Positions 54,749-63,750 are shown, counted from the first letter of the stretch. The stretch: 64,000 nt of DNA from Streptomyces malaysiensis subsp. samsunensis (GCF_024519315.1 NZ_JANIIC010000019.1:62001-126000); one strand, 5' to 3'. The notes: generated from the letters alone by a model not told the origin. Numbers and translations: made by a program.

Positions 54749-55686
54749 GCTCGAGCGTCCTGTACGACGCGCCCGGCCCCAAGGCCCGCGTCCGGAACCG
54801 CGTCTTCACCGTCGTCGGCGGGCTGGCCGTCCTCGCGCTGCTCGTCTTCGCCGTGCTGCGGCTGAACGCCAAGGGCCAGTTCGCACCCGAGATGTGGGAC
54901 ATCTTCAACTACGCCGGGGTGCGGACCAGCATCCGCGACGGTGTGCTCACCACCCTGAAGGTGTTCGCGGTCGCGGCGGTCCTCTCGCTGGTCCTCGGCG
55001 TCCTGCTCGCCGTCGGCCGGCTCTCGGACCACAAGGCCGTCCGCTGGTTCGCGACCGGCTTCATCGAGCTGTTCCGGGCCGTCCCGCTGCTGATCACCAT
55101 CTACGTGCTGTGGGTGCTCTTCCTGACCTACCGCTCGGACCTGGGCCTCAGCGGTGACAACACCGGCTTCTGGGCCCTGGTCATCGGACTGACCGTCTAC
55201 AACGGCTCGGTCCAGGCCGAGGTGTTGCGGGCGGGCATCAACTCGGTGCCCAGGGGCCAGCGTGAGGCCGCCTACGCCCTGGGCATGCGCAAGACCCAGG
55301 TCATGATGACCGTCCTGGTGCCGCAGGCCGTAAGGGCGATGCTGCCGACCATCATCAGCCAGCTGGTGGTGACGCTGAAGGACACCTCCCTCGGTTATGT
55401 CATCACCTACCAGGAGCTGCTGTTCCAGCTTCAGCAGCTGGCCGGCAACACCGTCGTCAACGACGACAACCCCTACGTTCCGGTGATCATCGTCGGCGGC
55501 GCCATCTACATCGCGATGTGTCTGGCCCTCTCCGCCCTCGCTTCGTGGATCGAGCGGCGCGGCCGGCGCGCCAAGACCGGCATCCGGGTCGCGGGCGCCG
55601 AACAGCCGCTCGCGGCCGGCGACGCGCTCGACGTCGTCGACCAGTCGGCGGCCCCGGCGGACGCGTCCGCCGGAAAGACGAACTGA
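54745..55686 (+). CDS. gluD: Glutamate ABC transporter permease
   Basis: The 313-residue permease has EAA-loop sequence QREAAYALGMRKTQVMMTVLVPQAVRAMLPTI and a longer N-terminus than gluC with a hydrophobic first helix (VFTVVGGLAVLALLVFAVL). Its ATG at 54745 overlaps the gluC stop by four bases. The hydrophilic Ala/Asp/Ser-rich tail is cytoplasmic. It ends the operon and is followed by a strong terminator. Confidence 0.92.
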   Translation: MSSSVLYDAPGPKARVRNRVFTVVGGLAVLALLVFAVLRLNAKGQFAPEMWDIFNYAGVRTSIRDGVLTTLKVFAVAAVLSLVLGVLLAVGRLSDHKAVRWFATGFIELFRAVPLLITIYVLWVLFLTYRSDLGLSGDNTGFWALVIGLTVYNGSVQAEVLRAGINSVPRGQREAAYALGMRKTQVMMTVLVPQAVRAMLPTIISQLVVTLKDTSLGYVITYQELLFQLQQLAGNTVVNDDNPYVPVIIVGGAIYIAMCLALSALASWIERRGRRAKTGIRVAGAEQPLAAGDALDVVDQSAAPADASAGKTN

Positions 55687-55728
55687 GGGGCCGTCCGGGG
55701 GACCGGGCGGGCAAGCGAGACCCTTACC

Positions 55729-55756
55729 AGGGCGGTGGCGCACGCGCCACCGCCCT
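55729..55756 (+). terminator. Strong terminator of gluABCD
   Basis: Perfect 12-base arms AGGGCGGTGGCG and CGCCACCGCCCT with a four-base loop (CACG), followed by TCGTCGCTT. It lies 43 bases after the gluD stop. Confidence 0.85.
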
Positions 55757-55873
55757 TCGTCGCTTGACGCGGGCACCGGCAGTCGGTTGCATGCTTTCTG
55801 TGATCGCTCACCCGGGTTCAACTGCCAATTTCCGTACGTCACGTACGACCCGCAGGGCCACAGGAACCGCACC

Positions 55874-57595
55874 GTGGACCCGGTGATCGTCGCCGGGGCA
55901 GGCCCGGTCGGCCTCACCCTGGCCCTCGCCCTCGCGCACCTCGAAGTGCCCGTCATCCTGCTGGACGAGTCCACGGGCGGTGAGGAGAGCCGTCTCGCCC
56001 AAACGGTCGTGCTGCGCCCGGACACCGCCGGTCTCCTGGAGCGGCTGGGCTGCCGGGTCACCGCCCGTACGCGACCGTGGACCGGCTGGCGCACGATGCG
56101 GCGGCGGCAGCTGGTGCGGCAGGTGCCGCTCATCCCCGGCAGCCTCTTCGGCGGCGAGCGCGGCGCCGTCGGCTGGGACGGCGGCCTTACGGAGGCCATC
56201 GGCTCCCCCGACGGCGACGGGCCCGAGGACGCCTCGGCAGCGGCGCCGACGCCCTCACCGCTGCATCTGCCCCAGCACGAGCTCTCCCGGGCGCTGCGGG
56301 GCTCGCTGGCCGCCATCGGCGACGAGGACCTCGTCCGCATCATCTCCGGAACCCGGATCGACGACCTGGAGCAGGACGACCACGGGGTCGGGGTGCGCAC
56401 CCGGGGCTCCCAGGCCACCTGGTGGCGGGGCAGCTATCTGGTGGGCTGCGACGGGCCGCGCTCGACCGTCCGCAAGCTCCTGGGCGTGCGCTTCCCGGGC
56501 CGTACGGCCGTGGAGCGGCACGCCGTCGCGGCGCTGCGCGCCGAACTCCCCTGGCCCGGCGAGGCCGTGCTGCACCGCTCCCCGCCCTGGCGCAGCATCG
56601 ACGCGGAGGTGACCGCCAGGCCGCTGCCGCGCGGCCTGTGGCGGGTCGACTGGCTGCTGCCGCCCGGCCGCGATCTCGTCACCCCCGATGCCCTGATGGT
56701 GCGGGTGCGCGACACCCTCACGGGGTGGTGCGGGGATTCCGAGCCCCCCTATGAGCTGCTGGACACCGGCGTGCACACCGTGCACCACCGGCTCGCGCTG
56801 CGCTGGCGCGTCGGCCGCGCCTTCCTGGCCGGGGACGCTGCCCATCTGCTCGGCGCGCTCGGCACCCAGGGGCTCGAGGAAGGGCTGCGGGACGTCGACA
56901 ACCTCGCCTGGAAGCTCTCCCTCGCCTGGCACCACGGGGCCTCGGAGGCCCTGCTGGACAGCTATCAGGCGGAGCGGCGCGGAGCCGTGAGCGCCCGCCT
57001 TCGCGCCGCGGACCAGGCGCTGCCGCTGGTGCGGGCGGCCGGCGGCTGGAGCGCGGTACGGCGCACCGTGCGGCCCGGCGGGGCGCGCGGGCACGACGCG
57101 CTGCTCACCGACGGTCACCTCGGGCAGGGCCCGCTCGGCGCGCCGCCGGTCTACGACCGGTCGCCACTGGCCCCCGTCACGCCGCCGGACGGCTCGGTCA
57201 CGGTGGGCACGGCGCCCGGGGCGCCGGTCGCCGATGTGCCGGTGACCGCGCCGGACGGCTCGGTCGTACGGCTACGGGAGCGGCTCGGCCGGGAGCTGCT
57301 GGTGGTGTTGATCGCCCCCGGCACCGGGGTGTGGGACCGCCGCCACTGGATGCGGGCCGGGCTGATGCCGCGGCTCGCGGCGGCCGTCGCGGCGCTGCCC
57401 TTGCGCACCGAGCTGCTGGTCGCCGAGGCGTATCCGGGAGCCCCGGCGCACACCGTGCTGCTGGTGCGGCCGGACGGCCATCTCGCCGCGGCGCTGTCCG
57501 GGGTGCGGCCGGGCGCGCTGTACGCGTGCGCGGACGCGGCCCGGGGCGGGAACACGGCCAGAGGCGTACCGGCGGAGGCGAGCGCGCGGCAGTAG
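55874..57595 (+). CDS. FAD-dependent aromatic-type monooxygenase
   Basis: The 573-residue flavoprotein of the PheA/TfdB type has the FAD-binding VIVAGAGPVGLTLALALAHLEVPVILLDE at the N-terminus. GCDGPRSTVRKLLG and GDAAHLLGALGTQGLEEGLRDVDNLAWKL lie mid-chain. The C-terminal thioredoxin-like domain follows, with weaker conservation. Such enzymes hydroxylate phenols or polyketides; the substrate is unknown. GTG at 55874 has AGGA nine bases upstream and gives the FAD motif immediately. No biosynthetic cluster surrounds it, so it could be a stand-alone detoxifying or tailoring enzyme. Confidence 0.87.
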   Translation: MDPVIVAGAGPVGLTLALALAHLEVPVILLDESTGGEESRLAQTVVLRPDTAGLLERLGCRVTARTRPWTGWRTMRRRQLVRQVPLIPGSLFGGERGAVGWDGGLTEAIGSPDGDGPEDASAAAPTPSPLHLPQHELSRALRGSLAAIGDEDLVRIISGTRIDDLEQDDHGVGVRTRGSQATWWRGSYLVGCDGPRSTVRKLLGVRFPGRTAVERHAVAALRAELPWPGEAVLHRSPPWRSIDAEVTARPLPRGLWRVDWLLPPGRDLVTPDALMVRVRDTLTGWCGDSEPPYELLDTGVHTVHHRLALRWRVGRAFLAGDAAHLLGALGTQGLEEGLRDVDNLAWKLSLAWHHGASEALLDSYQAERRGAVSARLRAADQALPLVRAAGGWSAVRRTVRPGGARGHDALLTDGHLGQGPLGAPPVYDRSPLAPVTPPDGSVTVGTAPGAPVADVPVTAPDGSVVRLRERLGRELLVVLIAPGTGVWDRRHWMRAGLMPRLAAAVAALPLRTELLVAEAYPGAPAHTVLLVRPDGHLAAALSGVRPGALYACADAARGGNTARGVPAEASARQ

Positions 57596-57676
57596 CGGCA
57601 GTAGCGGAGAAGTGGGGGGAGAGCGGGGCGACGGGGCACGCGCGGGCGCGTCCGGACGTGCGGCCCGTCTCCGGGA

Positions 57677-57718
57677 GCGCGGCCCGCCCCCTGGCGTGCG
57701 CGGCCCGCCCCCTGGCGT
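57677..57718. repeat. Two tandem 21-base repeats
   Basis: Two exact copies of a 21-base unit beginning GCGCGGCCCG and ending CCTGGCGT lie head to tail, with the start of a third. They lie between the monooxygenase gene and the cysteine dioxygenase leader and do not code for anything recognised. Confidence 0.7.
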
Positions 57719-57782
57719 GCGTGGTCCGGGCGCGAGCCGGTGAGGTTGACCTTCCTTTCCGCCTCATGATTCACTTCGCACC

Positions 57783-57872
57783 GTGACCGACACATGCTTG
57801 CCTCGCTTCTGGCGGAGGGTCCATCTGGACCTGGTCCGCTACGCGGGATGTGTGTGTAGTCCGTCCTGTTGA
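57783..57872 (+). CDS. Cysteine-rich leader peptide of the cysteine dioxygenase operon
   Basis: This short frame is not a normal gene but looks like an attenuator peptide. Starting at GTG 57783 it codes 29 residues that contain PRFWRRVHLDLVRYAG and end CVCSPSC; four cysteines, three in the last seven residues. RRxHLDLxR is the conserved core of known actinobacterial leader peptides upstream of sulfur genes, in which ribosome stalling at scarce cysteine controls the message. No ribosome-binding site precedes the GTG; a TTGACC element at 57746 suggests a transcript starting at or near this codon (leaderless). TTG 57798 is an alternative start. A hairpin and the cysteine dioxygenase gene follow. 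Confidence 0.62.
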   Translation: MTDTCLPRFWRRVHLDLVRYAGCVCSPSC

Positions 57873-57886
57873 TCCAGTTCTTTTCC

Positions 57887-57903
57887 GCGCGGTACGGCCG
57901 CGC
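57887..57903 (+). terminator. Candidate attenuator hairpin after the leader peptide
   Basis: Six-base arms GCGCGG and CCGCGC with loop TACGG start 15 bases past the leader stop and 31 bases before the cysteine dioxygenase start; CCCTTTC follows. It could be the terminator stem controlled by the ribosome on the leader, though competing antiterminator pairing was not computed. Confidence 0.45.
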
Positions 57904-57933
57904 CCCTTTCGCGATCTCTCAGGACGGTTCTCT

Positions 57934-58509
57934 GTGCCCGACGTACGCACTTCCACCCCCGGTCCCGTGGGCCCTTCGACGGACCTCATCACGGACCCCG
58001 CATCCGGCGCCGGCGCTCCGCCGAGCGCCGCGGAACTGCTCGACTTCGCCCGCCGGACCGCCGCCGACGCCGAGCTCGTGGCCTCGCTTCCGCTCGATCC
58101 GGAGGGCCGCACCTGGCTGCGTCTCGACGGGCCCGGCGGCAGCGAAGCCTGGCTGATCGGCTGGCCTCCCGGCACCGGCACCGGCTGGCACGACCACGGC
58201 GGCTCCCATGGCGCCTTCGTCACGGCGGCGGGTGAGCTCGATGAGCAGTCGCTCGCCGCGCGTCTCCCCACCGAGGGCTGGAAGACCCTGGAGCTGGCCG
58301 ACGGCGTGGACCGCGAGCGGCGGCTGCCCGCCGGGCAGGGCCGGGCCTTCGGATCGCATCATGTGCATGAGGTGATCAACCCGTCCGACACCGAGCATGC
58401 GGTGTCGGTGCACGCCTACTATCCGCCGCTGCCGCTGATGCGGCGTTACAGCCGCACCGGTCGGACGCTGCGGCTGGAGCAGGTCGAGCGGCCCGAGGAG
58501 TGGGGGTAA
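57934..58509 (+). CDS. Cysteine dioxygenase
   Basis: This cupin iron enzyme oxidises L-cysteine to cysteine sulfinate. In the 191-residue protein the three iron ligands are His86 and His88 (GWHDHGG) and His145 (HHVHEV). An arginine in TWLRLDG fits the Arg-type (cysteine) rather than the Gln-type (3-mercaptopropionate) family. The active-site cysteine crosslink of animal enzymes is replaced, as in other bacteria. GTG at 57934 has AGGACGG upstream. The preceding leader peptide and hairpin suggest control by cysteine. The rhodanese gene follows by five bases. Confidence 0.88.
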   Translation: MPDVRTSTPGPVGPSTDLITDPASGAGAPPSAAELLDFARRTAADAELVASLPLDPEGRTWLRLDGPGGSEAWLIGWPPGTGTGWHDHGGSHGAFVTAAGELDEQSLAARLPTEGWKTLELADGVDRERRLPAGQGRAFGSHHVHEVINPSDTEHAVSVHAYYPPLPLMRRYSRTGRTLRLEQVERPEEWG

Positions 58510-58514
58510 TCGCG

Positions 58515-58901
58515 ATGGGCACGACCAAACGGAGCGTGGACGAGCTGCTGGCCGAGGCCCGCGAGGAACTCGACCGGTTGGAGCCCCTCGACGCCGCGGC
58601 GGCGCAGGTCGAGGGCGCGCTGCTGGTGGACATACGGTACGCGGCGCTGCGGGAGCGCGACGGCACCATCCCGGGGGCGCTGATCGTCGAGCGGAACGAG
58701 CTGGAGTGGCGGCTCGACCCGCAGTGCGACCACCGGCTGCCCGAGGCCACCCATCACGGTCTGCGGGTCGTGGTGGTGTGCAACGAGGGCTACGCGTCCA
58801 GCTTCGCCGCCGTCTCGCTGCGCCGGCTGGGACTGGAGCGGGCGACCGATCTGATCGGCGGCTTCCAGGCATGGCGTGCGGCGGGCCTCCCGGTGCGCTG
58901 A
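58515..58901 (+). CDS. Rhodanese-like sulfurtransferase
   Basis: The 128-residue single rhodanese domain starts RSVDELLAEAREELDRL and contains LLVDIRYAALRERDGTIPGALIVERNELEW. The active-site Cys89 lies in VVVVCNEGYASSFAA; the loop size suits thiosulfate- or persulfide-type sulfur. It is coupled to cysteine dioxygenase (five-base gap after its stop), so the pair probably handles cysteine-derived sulfur. A possible GGGGG site precedes the ATG. Function in sulfur transfer is established for the family; the specific substrate is not. Confidence 0.88.
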   Translation: MGTTKRSVDELLAEAREELDRLEPLDAAAAQVEGALLVDIRYAALRERDGTIPGALIVERNELEWRLDPQCDHRLPEATHHGLRVVVVCNEGYASSFAAVSLRRLGLERATDLIGGFQAWRAAGLPVR

Positions 58902-59272
58902 GCGCTCCGTTGGAGGTGGCCGAGATGCCGTCGATCGTCCGCGGCGCCGTCGTAGCCGGTCGCGCCCACGCGGCGGAGCCGCATATCGACACAGCCCGCG
59001 CCCCTTCAGGGCGCCTCTCGAACTGAGAGCTGAGAGCCGACTTCCGCCGATCTGCTGAGCACCCCGGGTCCGGGATGTCGCACGGCCCAGGGGTCGTATG
59101 TCTCAGGTGTCACACACCTCGGGTGTCGCGCGGCCGGTCACCGCTCTTTCTGAGCAACCGACTTCACCGGGTTGACCGCCGAGCCGTCACAGCCCCGGAC
59201 GGGGCAGCCGGGCCCAAAGGTCGGGAGCTGAGGCCCGGACAGAGGGCCATGGCTCAGGGGCCGGCCGGGGGC
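58902..59272. other. Intergenic region between rhodanese gene and recX
   Basis: About 370 bases with convergent genes on either side. It holds short repeated GTGTC/GGGTC-type words and no gene I can support. No strong terminator for recX or for the rhodanese gene was recognised, though small hairpins (CCCCGGACGGGG near 59190) exist. Confidence 0.4.
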
Positions 59273-59884
59273 TCAGAGGTCGGGGAGATGGTGCTCCAAC
59301 AGCTCCGGATCCTCTCCCTCCTCCTCCAGCGCGCGCCGCACCACCCGCAGCGCCAGCCCCTCGGAGTAGCCCCTACGGGCCAGCATCCCGGCGAGGCGGC
59401 GGATCCGCTTCTCCCGGTCCAGGCCCCGGGTGGCCCTCAGCTTGCGCTCGACCAACTCCTGCGCGGTCCGCTCCTCCTGATCGGCGTCGAGCTGCCCCAC
59501 GGCATCGTCGATCAGAGCAGAGTCCACGCCCTTGGTACGCAGCTCACGGGCGAGCGCACTCCGGGCGAGCCCCCGGCTGTGGTGCCGGGACTCCACCCAT
59601 GCCCCGGCAAACGCCGCGTCGTCGATCAGACCGACGTCCTCGAACCGGGACAGCACCTCCCGCGCCGCGTCATCGGGGATGCCCCGGGTGCGCAGCGCGT
59701 CCGCGAGCTGCTTACGGGTGCGCGGGGTCCCGGTGAGCAGGCGCAGGCAGATTGCCCGCGCCTGCTCCTCCGGGCCGAGCGGCGACCCCTGCTCGGCCCT
59801 CGACGAGGAGGGGGCGCCGCTGTCCGGACGGTCCGGGCGCTCCGGACGGCCTGGGCCGTCCGGCCATTCGGTCCGCCGCGTCAT
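59273..59884 (-). CDS. recX: Recombination regulator RecX
   Basis: RecX binds and limits RecA filaments. The 203-residue protein has a low-complexity Pro/Gly/Arg-rich N-terminus (about 1-38) and then three helical repeats: ARAICLRLLTGTPRTRKQLADALRTRGIPDDAAREVL, FEDVGLIDDAAFAGAWVESR and RGYSEGLALRVVRRAL. The ATG at 59884 lies three bases after the recA stop, so the genes are cotranscribed and possibly translationally coupled. Production of RecX together with RecA is normal in actinobacteria. Confidence 0.94.
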   Translation of the reverse strand: MTRRTEWPDGPGRPERPDRPDSGAPSSSRAEQGSPLGPEEQARAICLRLLTGTPRTRKQLADALRTRGIPDDAAREVLSRFEDVGLIDDAAFAGAWVESRHHSRGLARSALARELRTKGVDSALIDDAVGQLDADQEERTAQELVERKLRATRGLDREKRIRRLAGMLARRGYSEGLALRVVRRALEEEGEDPELLEHHLPDL

Positions 59885-59887
59885 GGA

Positions 59888-61027
59888 TCAGCTCTTGGCC
59901 GCGGCCGTCTTGGCCGCCTTCGCCCCGGACTTGGCAGCCGGGGCGGCCACGGCCTTCACCGGTGCCGCGGCGGTCACGCCCGCGGCACCCGTCGCGTCCG
60001 CGGTGGGCCCGGCGGCAGCCGGGTCCTGGGGCTTCACCCCGATGCCGAGCTTTTCCTTGATCTTCTTCTCGATCTCATTGGCGAGATCGGGGTTGTCCTT
60101 CAGGAAGTTGCGAGCGTTCTCCTTGCCCTGGCCGAGCTGGTCGCCCTCGTAGGTGTACCAGGCACCGGACTTGCGGACGAAGCCGTGCTCGACGCCCATG
60201 TCGATCAGACCGCCCTCGCGGCTGATGCCCTGGCCGTAGAGGATGTCGAACTCGGCCTGCTTGAAGGGCGGTGCGACCTTGTTCTTGACGACCTTGCAGC
60301 GGGTACGGTTACCGACCGCGTCGGTGCCGTCCTTGAGGGTCTCGATGCGACGGATGTCGATGCGCACCGACGCGTAGAACTTCAGCGCCCGGCCACCGGT
60401 CGTGGTCTCCGGGGAGCCGAACATCACGCCGATCTTCTCGCGCAACTGGTTGATGAAGATCGCGGTGGTCTTGGACTGGTTCAGCGCGCTGGTGATCTTG
60501 CGGAGCGCCTGGCTCATCAGCCGGGCCTGGAGGCCGACATGGGAGTCGCCCATCTCGCCCTCGATCTCCGCGCGCGGCACCAGGGCGGCGACGGAGTCGA
60601 TGACGATGAGGTCGAGAGCGCCGGAGCGGACCAGCATGTCCACGATCTCGAGCGCCTGCTCGCCGTTGTCCGGCTGGGACAGGATCAGCGAGTCGGTGTC
60701 CACTCCGAGCTTCTGCGCGTAGTCCGGGTCGAGGGCGTGCTCCGCGTCCACGAAGGCGACCGTGCCACCCGCCCGCTGGGCGTTGGCCACCGCGTGCAGG
60801 GTCAGGGTCGTCTTACCGGAGGACTCGGGGCCGTAGACCTCGACCACCCGGCCACGCGGCAGACCGCCCACGCCGAGGGCGACGTCGAGAGCGGTCGACC
60901 CGGTGGGGATGACCTCAATCGGGTCGTTCGGCCGGTCGCCCATGCGCATCACGGCGCCCTTGCCGAATTGCCGTTCAATCTGTGCGAGCGCGGCGTCGAG
61001 GGCCTTCTCGCGGTCGGTTCCTGCCAT
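59888..61027 (-). CDS. recA: Recombinase RecA
   Basis: RecA catalyses homologous pairing and triggers LexA self-cleavage. The 379-residue protein has the expected start [29 protein letters not shown], Walker [15 protein letters not shown] and Walker [16 protein letters not shown]-binding loop L2 is [29 protein letters not shown] Lys/Ala-rich C-terminal tail ([35 protein letters not shown]-like) is typical of Streptomyces. ATG at 61027 has GGTGGGA upstream; the frame is open 144 bases further but lacks a ribosome-binding site. The upstream region carries an SOS box and a DnaA-box sequence. Confidence 0.98.
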   Translation of the reverse strand: MAGTDREKALDAALAQIERQFGKGAVMRMGDRPNDPIEVIPTGSTALDVALGVGGLPRGRVVEVYGPESSGKTTLTLHAVANAQRAGGTVAFVDAEHALDPDYAQKLGVDTDSLILSQPDNGEQALEIVDMLVRSGALDLIVIDSVAALVPRAEIEGEMGDSHVGLQARLMSQALRKITSALNQSKTTAIFINQLREKIGVMFGSPETTTGGRALKFYASVRIDIRRIETLKDGTDAVGNRTRCKVVKNKVAPPFKQAEFDILYGQGISREGGLIDMGVEHGFVRKSGAWYTYEGDQLGQGKENARNFLKDNPDLANEIEKKIKEKLGIGVKPQDPAAAGPTADATGAAGVTAAAPVKAVAAPAAKSGAKAAKTAAAKS

Positions 61028-61114
61028 GGGTCCCACCCGGTTTGCTTGAGTCGATCGCTTCACGTCCAAGACGCTAGCGCCTGCCACTGACAAGCGGCCC
61101 TGACGTCCCCGGCC

Positions 61115-61123
61115 TGTGGATAA
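61115..61123 (-). promoter_or_regulatory. DnaA-box sequence in the recA leader
   Basis: TGTGGATAA on the plus strand is the exact reverse complement of TTATCCACA. Together with the flanking CCT prefix and CCT suffix it shares the 14-base word CCTGTGGATAACCT with the left half of the 12434 palindrome. It lies between the recA SOS box and the recA start. Confidence 0.55.
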
Positions 61124-61141
61124 CCTGCCGGTCCTCCATAA

Positions 61142-61167
61142 GAATGGATGTTCGATTTTTGTGTCAA
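61142..61167 (-). promoter_or_regulatory. recA promoter with LexA box
   Basis: On the minus strand TTGACA (61167-61162) is a consensus -35, followed by an A-rich run and GAACATCCATTC (61153-61142), the actinobacterial recA SOS box. A good -10 is less clear (candidates around 61144-61138). LexA bound here would block RNA polymerase. The -35 overlaps the last codons of the upstream 61164 gene. Confidence 0.8.
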
Positions 61168-62369
61168 CCACGCCGCGCCAACGCGGCGCGCATCCGCGCG
61201 AGGGCCGAGGCCCCGCGCCGGCGCGTGCGCCCGTGCACCCGGGGATCGTCGGTCACGTCGTAGCGCTTGATGTACGCGCCGAGGAACGCTTGCAGCGTCG
61301 CGGTCGCCGGAATCGCGATCAGCGCACCCACCGCGCCCAGCAGCGCGGTGCCCGCTATCACCGATCCGAAGGAGACGGCCGGGTGGATGTCCACCGTCCT
61401 GGCGGTGATCCTCGGCTGGAGCAGATAGTTCTCGAACTGCTGGTAGATCACGACGAAGATCAGGACCCAGAGCGCGTACCAGGGCTCTATGGTGAACGCG
61501 ATCAGCATCGGCAGGGCCCCGGCCAGGTAGGTGCCGATGGTCGGGATGAACTGCGAGATCAGCCCCACCCACACGGCGAGCGCCGGGGCGTAGGGCACGC
61601 CCAGGGCCTCCAGCAGGATGTAGTGGGCGACACCGGAGATCAGCGCCATCAGCCCGCGGGAGTAGATGTAGCCGCCGGTCTTGGCGACCGCGATCTCCCA
61701 GGCGCGCAACACCTCGACCTGCCGGGTCGGCGGCAGGACCGAGCACAGGGCGCGGCGCAGCCGGGGTCCGTCGGCGGCGAAGTAGAACGCGAACAGAGTC
61801 ACCGTCAGCGTCTTGAACAACCCGCCGAGCACCTGCGTGGAGACGTCCAGCACATTGTCGGCGCTGTTCTTGACGTAGCTCTGGAGCCAGTCGGAGTGCA
61901 GCAGGCTGTCCTGGATCTCCAGACGCGACAGATGCGTGTGGAACGTGTCGTTGATCCAGCTGACCACGTCGTCGAGGTACTTCGGGAAGTCCTGAACCAT
62001 GGTCATGATCTGATCGGCGAGCATCGAGCCGAGCAGAGTGAAGAAGCCCGCGGCGCCGATGAGGATGGCGAGAAAGACCAGCCCCGTGGCCAGTCCCCGG
62101 CGCATCCCGCGGGCGGCCATCCGGTCCACGGCCGGTTCGATCGCGAGTGCCAGGAAGAACGCGATCAGGATGTTCAGCAGGAGCCCGGTCAGCTGGTCGA
62201 AGGCCCAGGTCGCCAGGCGATAACAGGCCACCAGGGCGAGCGCGAGCACCATGGCACGCGGCAGCCAGCGCGGCATGCGGGCGGGGGGTTGCGGGGGATC
62301 CGAGGAGGCCCGAGGGGCGCTCGGGGTGTCGTCGGCGTCGGAGGAGAGGGTCTCTTCGGTCGGGGCCAC
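61164..62369 (-). CDS. AI-2E family membrane transporter
   Basis: The 401-residue polytopic protein has seven or eight hydrophobic helices and the family blocks [69 protein letters not shown] and [31 protein letters not shown]. The family was named for an autoinducer-2 exporter, but many members are Na+/H+ exchangers or of unknown substrate. GTG at 62369 is chosen, giving [13 protein letters not shown]; its ribosome-binding site is weak. It lies upstream of recA, on the same strand, after the DUF3046 gene. Confidence 0.85.
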   Translation of the reverse strand: MAPTEETLSSDADDTPSAPRASSDPPQPPARMPRWLPRAMVLALALVACYRLATWAFDQLTGLLLNILIAFFLALAIEPAVDRMAARGMRRGLATGLVFLAILIGAAGFFTLLGSMLADQIMTMVQDFPKYLDDVVSWINDTFHTHLSRLEIQDSLLHSDWLQSYVKNSADNVLDVSTQVLGGLFKTLTVTLFAFYFAADGPRLRRALCSVLPPTRQVEVLRAWEIAVAKTGGYIYSRGLMALISGVAHYILLEALGVPYAPALAVWVGLISQFIPTIGTYLAGALPMLIAFTIEPWYALWVLIFVVIYQQFENYLLQPRITARTVDIHPAVSFGSVIAGTALLGAVGALIAIPATATLQAFLGAYIKRYDVTDDPRVHGRTRRRGASALARMRAALARRG

Positions 62370-62449
62370 GGAGCAAGTGTGGCCTACACCGGCCGAAGAA
62401 ATCCGGCCACCCCGGGAAGCCGGTGTTGCCGGGGAGGCCGGAGGGCCGC

Positions 62450-62644
62450 TCAGCGCTTGCTCTCGGGGATCTCCATCGCGGCGCAGACGCCGCGCCAGAC
62501 GTCCTTGGCCTCCCAACCGGCGCTCAGCGCCTCGTGCACCGTCCGGCCGCCGAGTTGCGACATCACATGATCGCGCGCGAAGGAGTCGGCGTATGTCTCG
62601 CCGAAGTGATCCGCCATTCGCTGCCAGAAGTCCGTCAACCGCAT
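62450..62644 (-). CDS. DUF3046 protein
   Basis: The 64-residue protein RLTDFWQRMADHFGETYADSFARD ... GRTVHEALSAGWEAKDVWRGVCAAMEI is typical of DUF3046, which in actinobacteria is regularly located near recA. It has no known activity. ATG at 62644 gives the family length. It lies 80 bases upstream of the AI-2E gene on the same strand. Its ribosome-binding site is weak. Confidence 0.88.
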   Translation of the reverse strand: MRLTDFWQRMADHFGETYADSFARDHVMSQLGGRTVHEALSAGWEAKDVWRGVCAAMEIPESKR

Positions 62645-62723
62645 GTGACCAGTATCGCGCTCCCGGGGGTGCACCCCGGCGTGAGCCCCCTACGGACCGT
62701 GTCTTCCGGCCTACGGTCTGTCC

Positions 62724-63731
62724 ATGGATCGATCCGCAAGCCTCCCCTCCTCACCGTCGTCGCCCTCCCTCCCCACGCCCGGGTCCGCCGAGCCGGCCCA
62801 GCCCGCCGAGTCCTCCACGCTCTCCCGCGCCGAGCGGTTCGTCTGGCTGACCGCCCGCGTGCTGGAGCAGCGCAGATTCGCGTATCACTTCCTGGGCGGC
62901 GGCGCCGAGGCGGTCGAGACCGCGCTGGCCGCCTACCTGGGGCCCGATGGGGGCTACGGCCATGCGCTGGAGCCGGATCTGCGCGGCCCGGTGAGCCAGC
63001 CGTTGCACGCCGTGCACGCCTTACGGGTGCTCGACGAGATCGGGCGTTGCGGCGGGCAGCGGGTGGAGCGCCTGTGCCGCTATCTGACGTCCGTGTCCAC
63101 CCCGGACGGCGCGCTGCCCATCTGCCACCCCTCGCCGCGCGGCTATCCGGCGGCCCCCTGGATCCCATCGGTGGACGATCCGCGCGGTGATCTGCTGACC
63201 ACCGGGCCGGTGGTCGGGCTGCTGCACCGCAACGATGTATGGCATGCGTGGCTCTTCCGGGCCACGGACTTCTGCTGGGCGGCGGTCGCCGCCCTGGGCG
63301 AGGCCGGCGCGGCGGCGCGTCCGTACGAGATCGCGGCGGCCGTCGCCTTCCTCGACGGGGCACCGGACCGGGCGCGCGCCGAGGCTGCGGCCGAACGGCT
63401 CGGCCGCCGGGTGCGGGAGGAGAAGCTGGTCGTGCCGCCGGGGGCCCCCGAGCGCGCCGGGAGCCGCCCCCAGCCGCCGGAGCAGGACCCGGGCCCCGGC
63501 GAGTCCCTCCAGGTGCTCGACATCGTCCGTACGCCCGGCTCCCCGGCACGCCGGTGGTTCACCGACGCCGAGGTGGAGCGGTCCCTGGACGTCCTCGAGG
63601 CGGCACAGCAGGAGGACGGCGGCTGGCCGCCGCACCGGCGGGCGTGGACGCCCGGGGCCACGCTGGAGGGGCGATCGGTGGCGACCATCGAGGCGCTGCT
63701 GACGCTGCGGGCTCACGGACGGCGGATCTGA
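62724..63731 (+). CDS. Terpenoid-cyclase/prenyltransferase-toroid-like protein
   Basis: The 335-residue protein has Gln/Trp-type repeats like those of alpha/alpha toroid enzymes: DGGYGHALEPDLRGPVSQPLHAVHALRVL at about 75-100 and QEDGGWPPHRRAW near 300. The usual catalytic Asp-rich motif of squalene cyclases is not obvious, so enzymatic function is uncertain; proteins of this group are often just labelled hypothetical. The N-terminus is Ser/Pro-rich. It is divergent from DUF3046 with 79 bases between starts. The ATG at 62724 is the first good start. Confidence 0.65.
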   Translation: MDRSASLPSSPSSPSLPTPGSAEPAQPAESSTLSRAERFVWLTARVLEQRRFAYHFLGGGAEAVETALAAYLGPDGGYGHALEPDLRGPVSQPLHAVHALRVLDEIGRCGGQRVERLCRYLTSVSTPDGALPICHPSPRGYPAAPWIPSVDDPRGDLLTTGPVVGLLHRNDVWHAWLFRATDFCWAAVAALGEAGAAARPYEIAAAVAFLDGAPDRARAEAAAERLGRRVREEKLVVPPGAPERAGSRPQPPEQDPGPGESLQVLDIVRTPGSPARRWFTDAEVERSLDVLEAAQQEDGGWPPHRRAWTPGATLEGRSVATIEALLTLRAHGRRI

Positions 63732-63750
63732 GCGGGGGCGTCCGTGGCGG

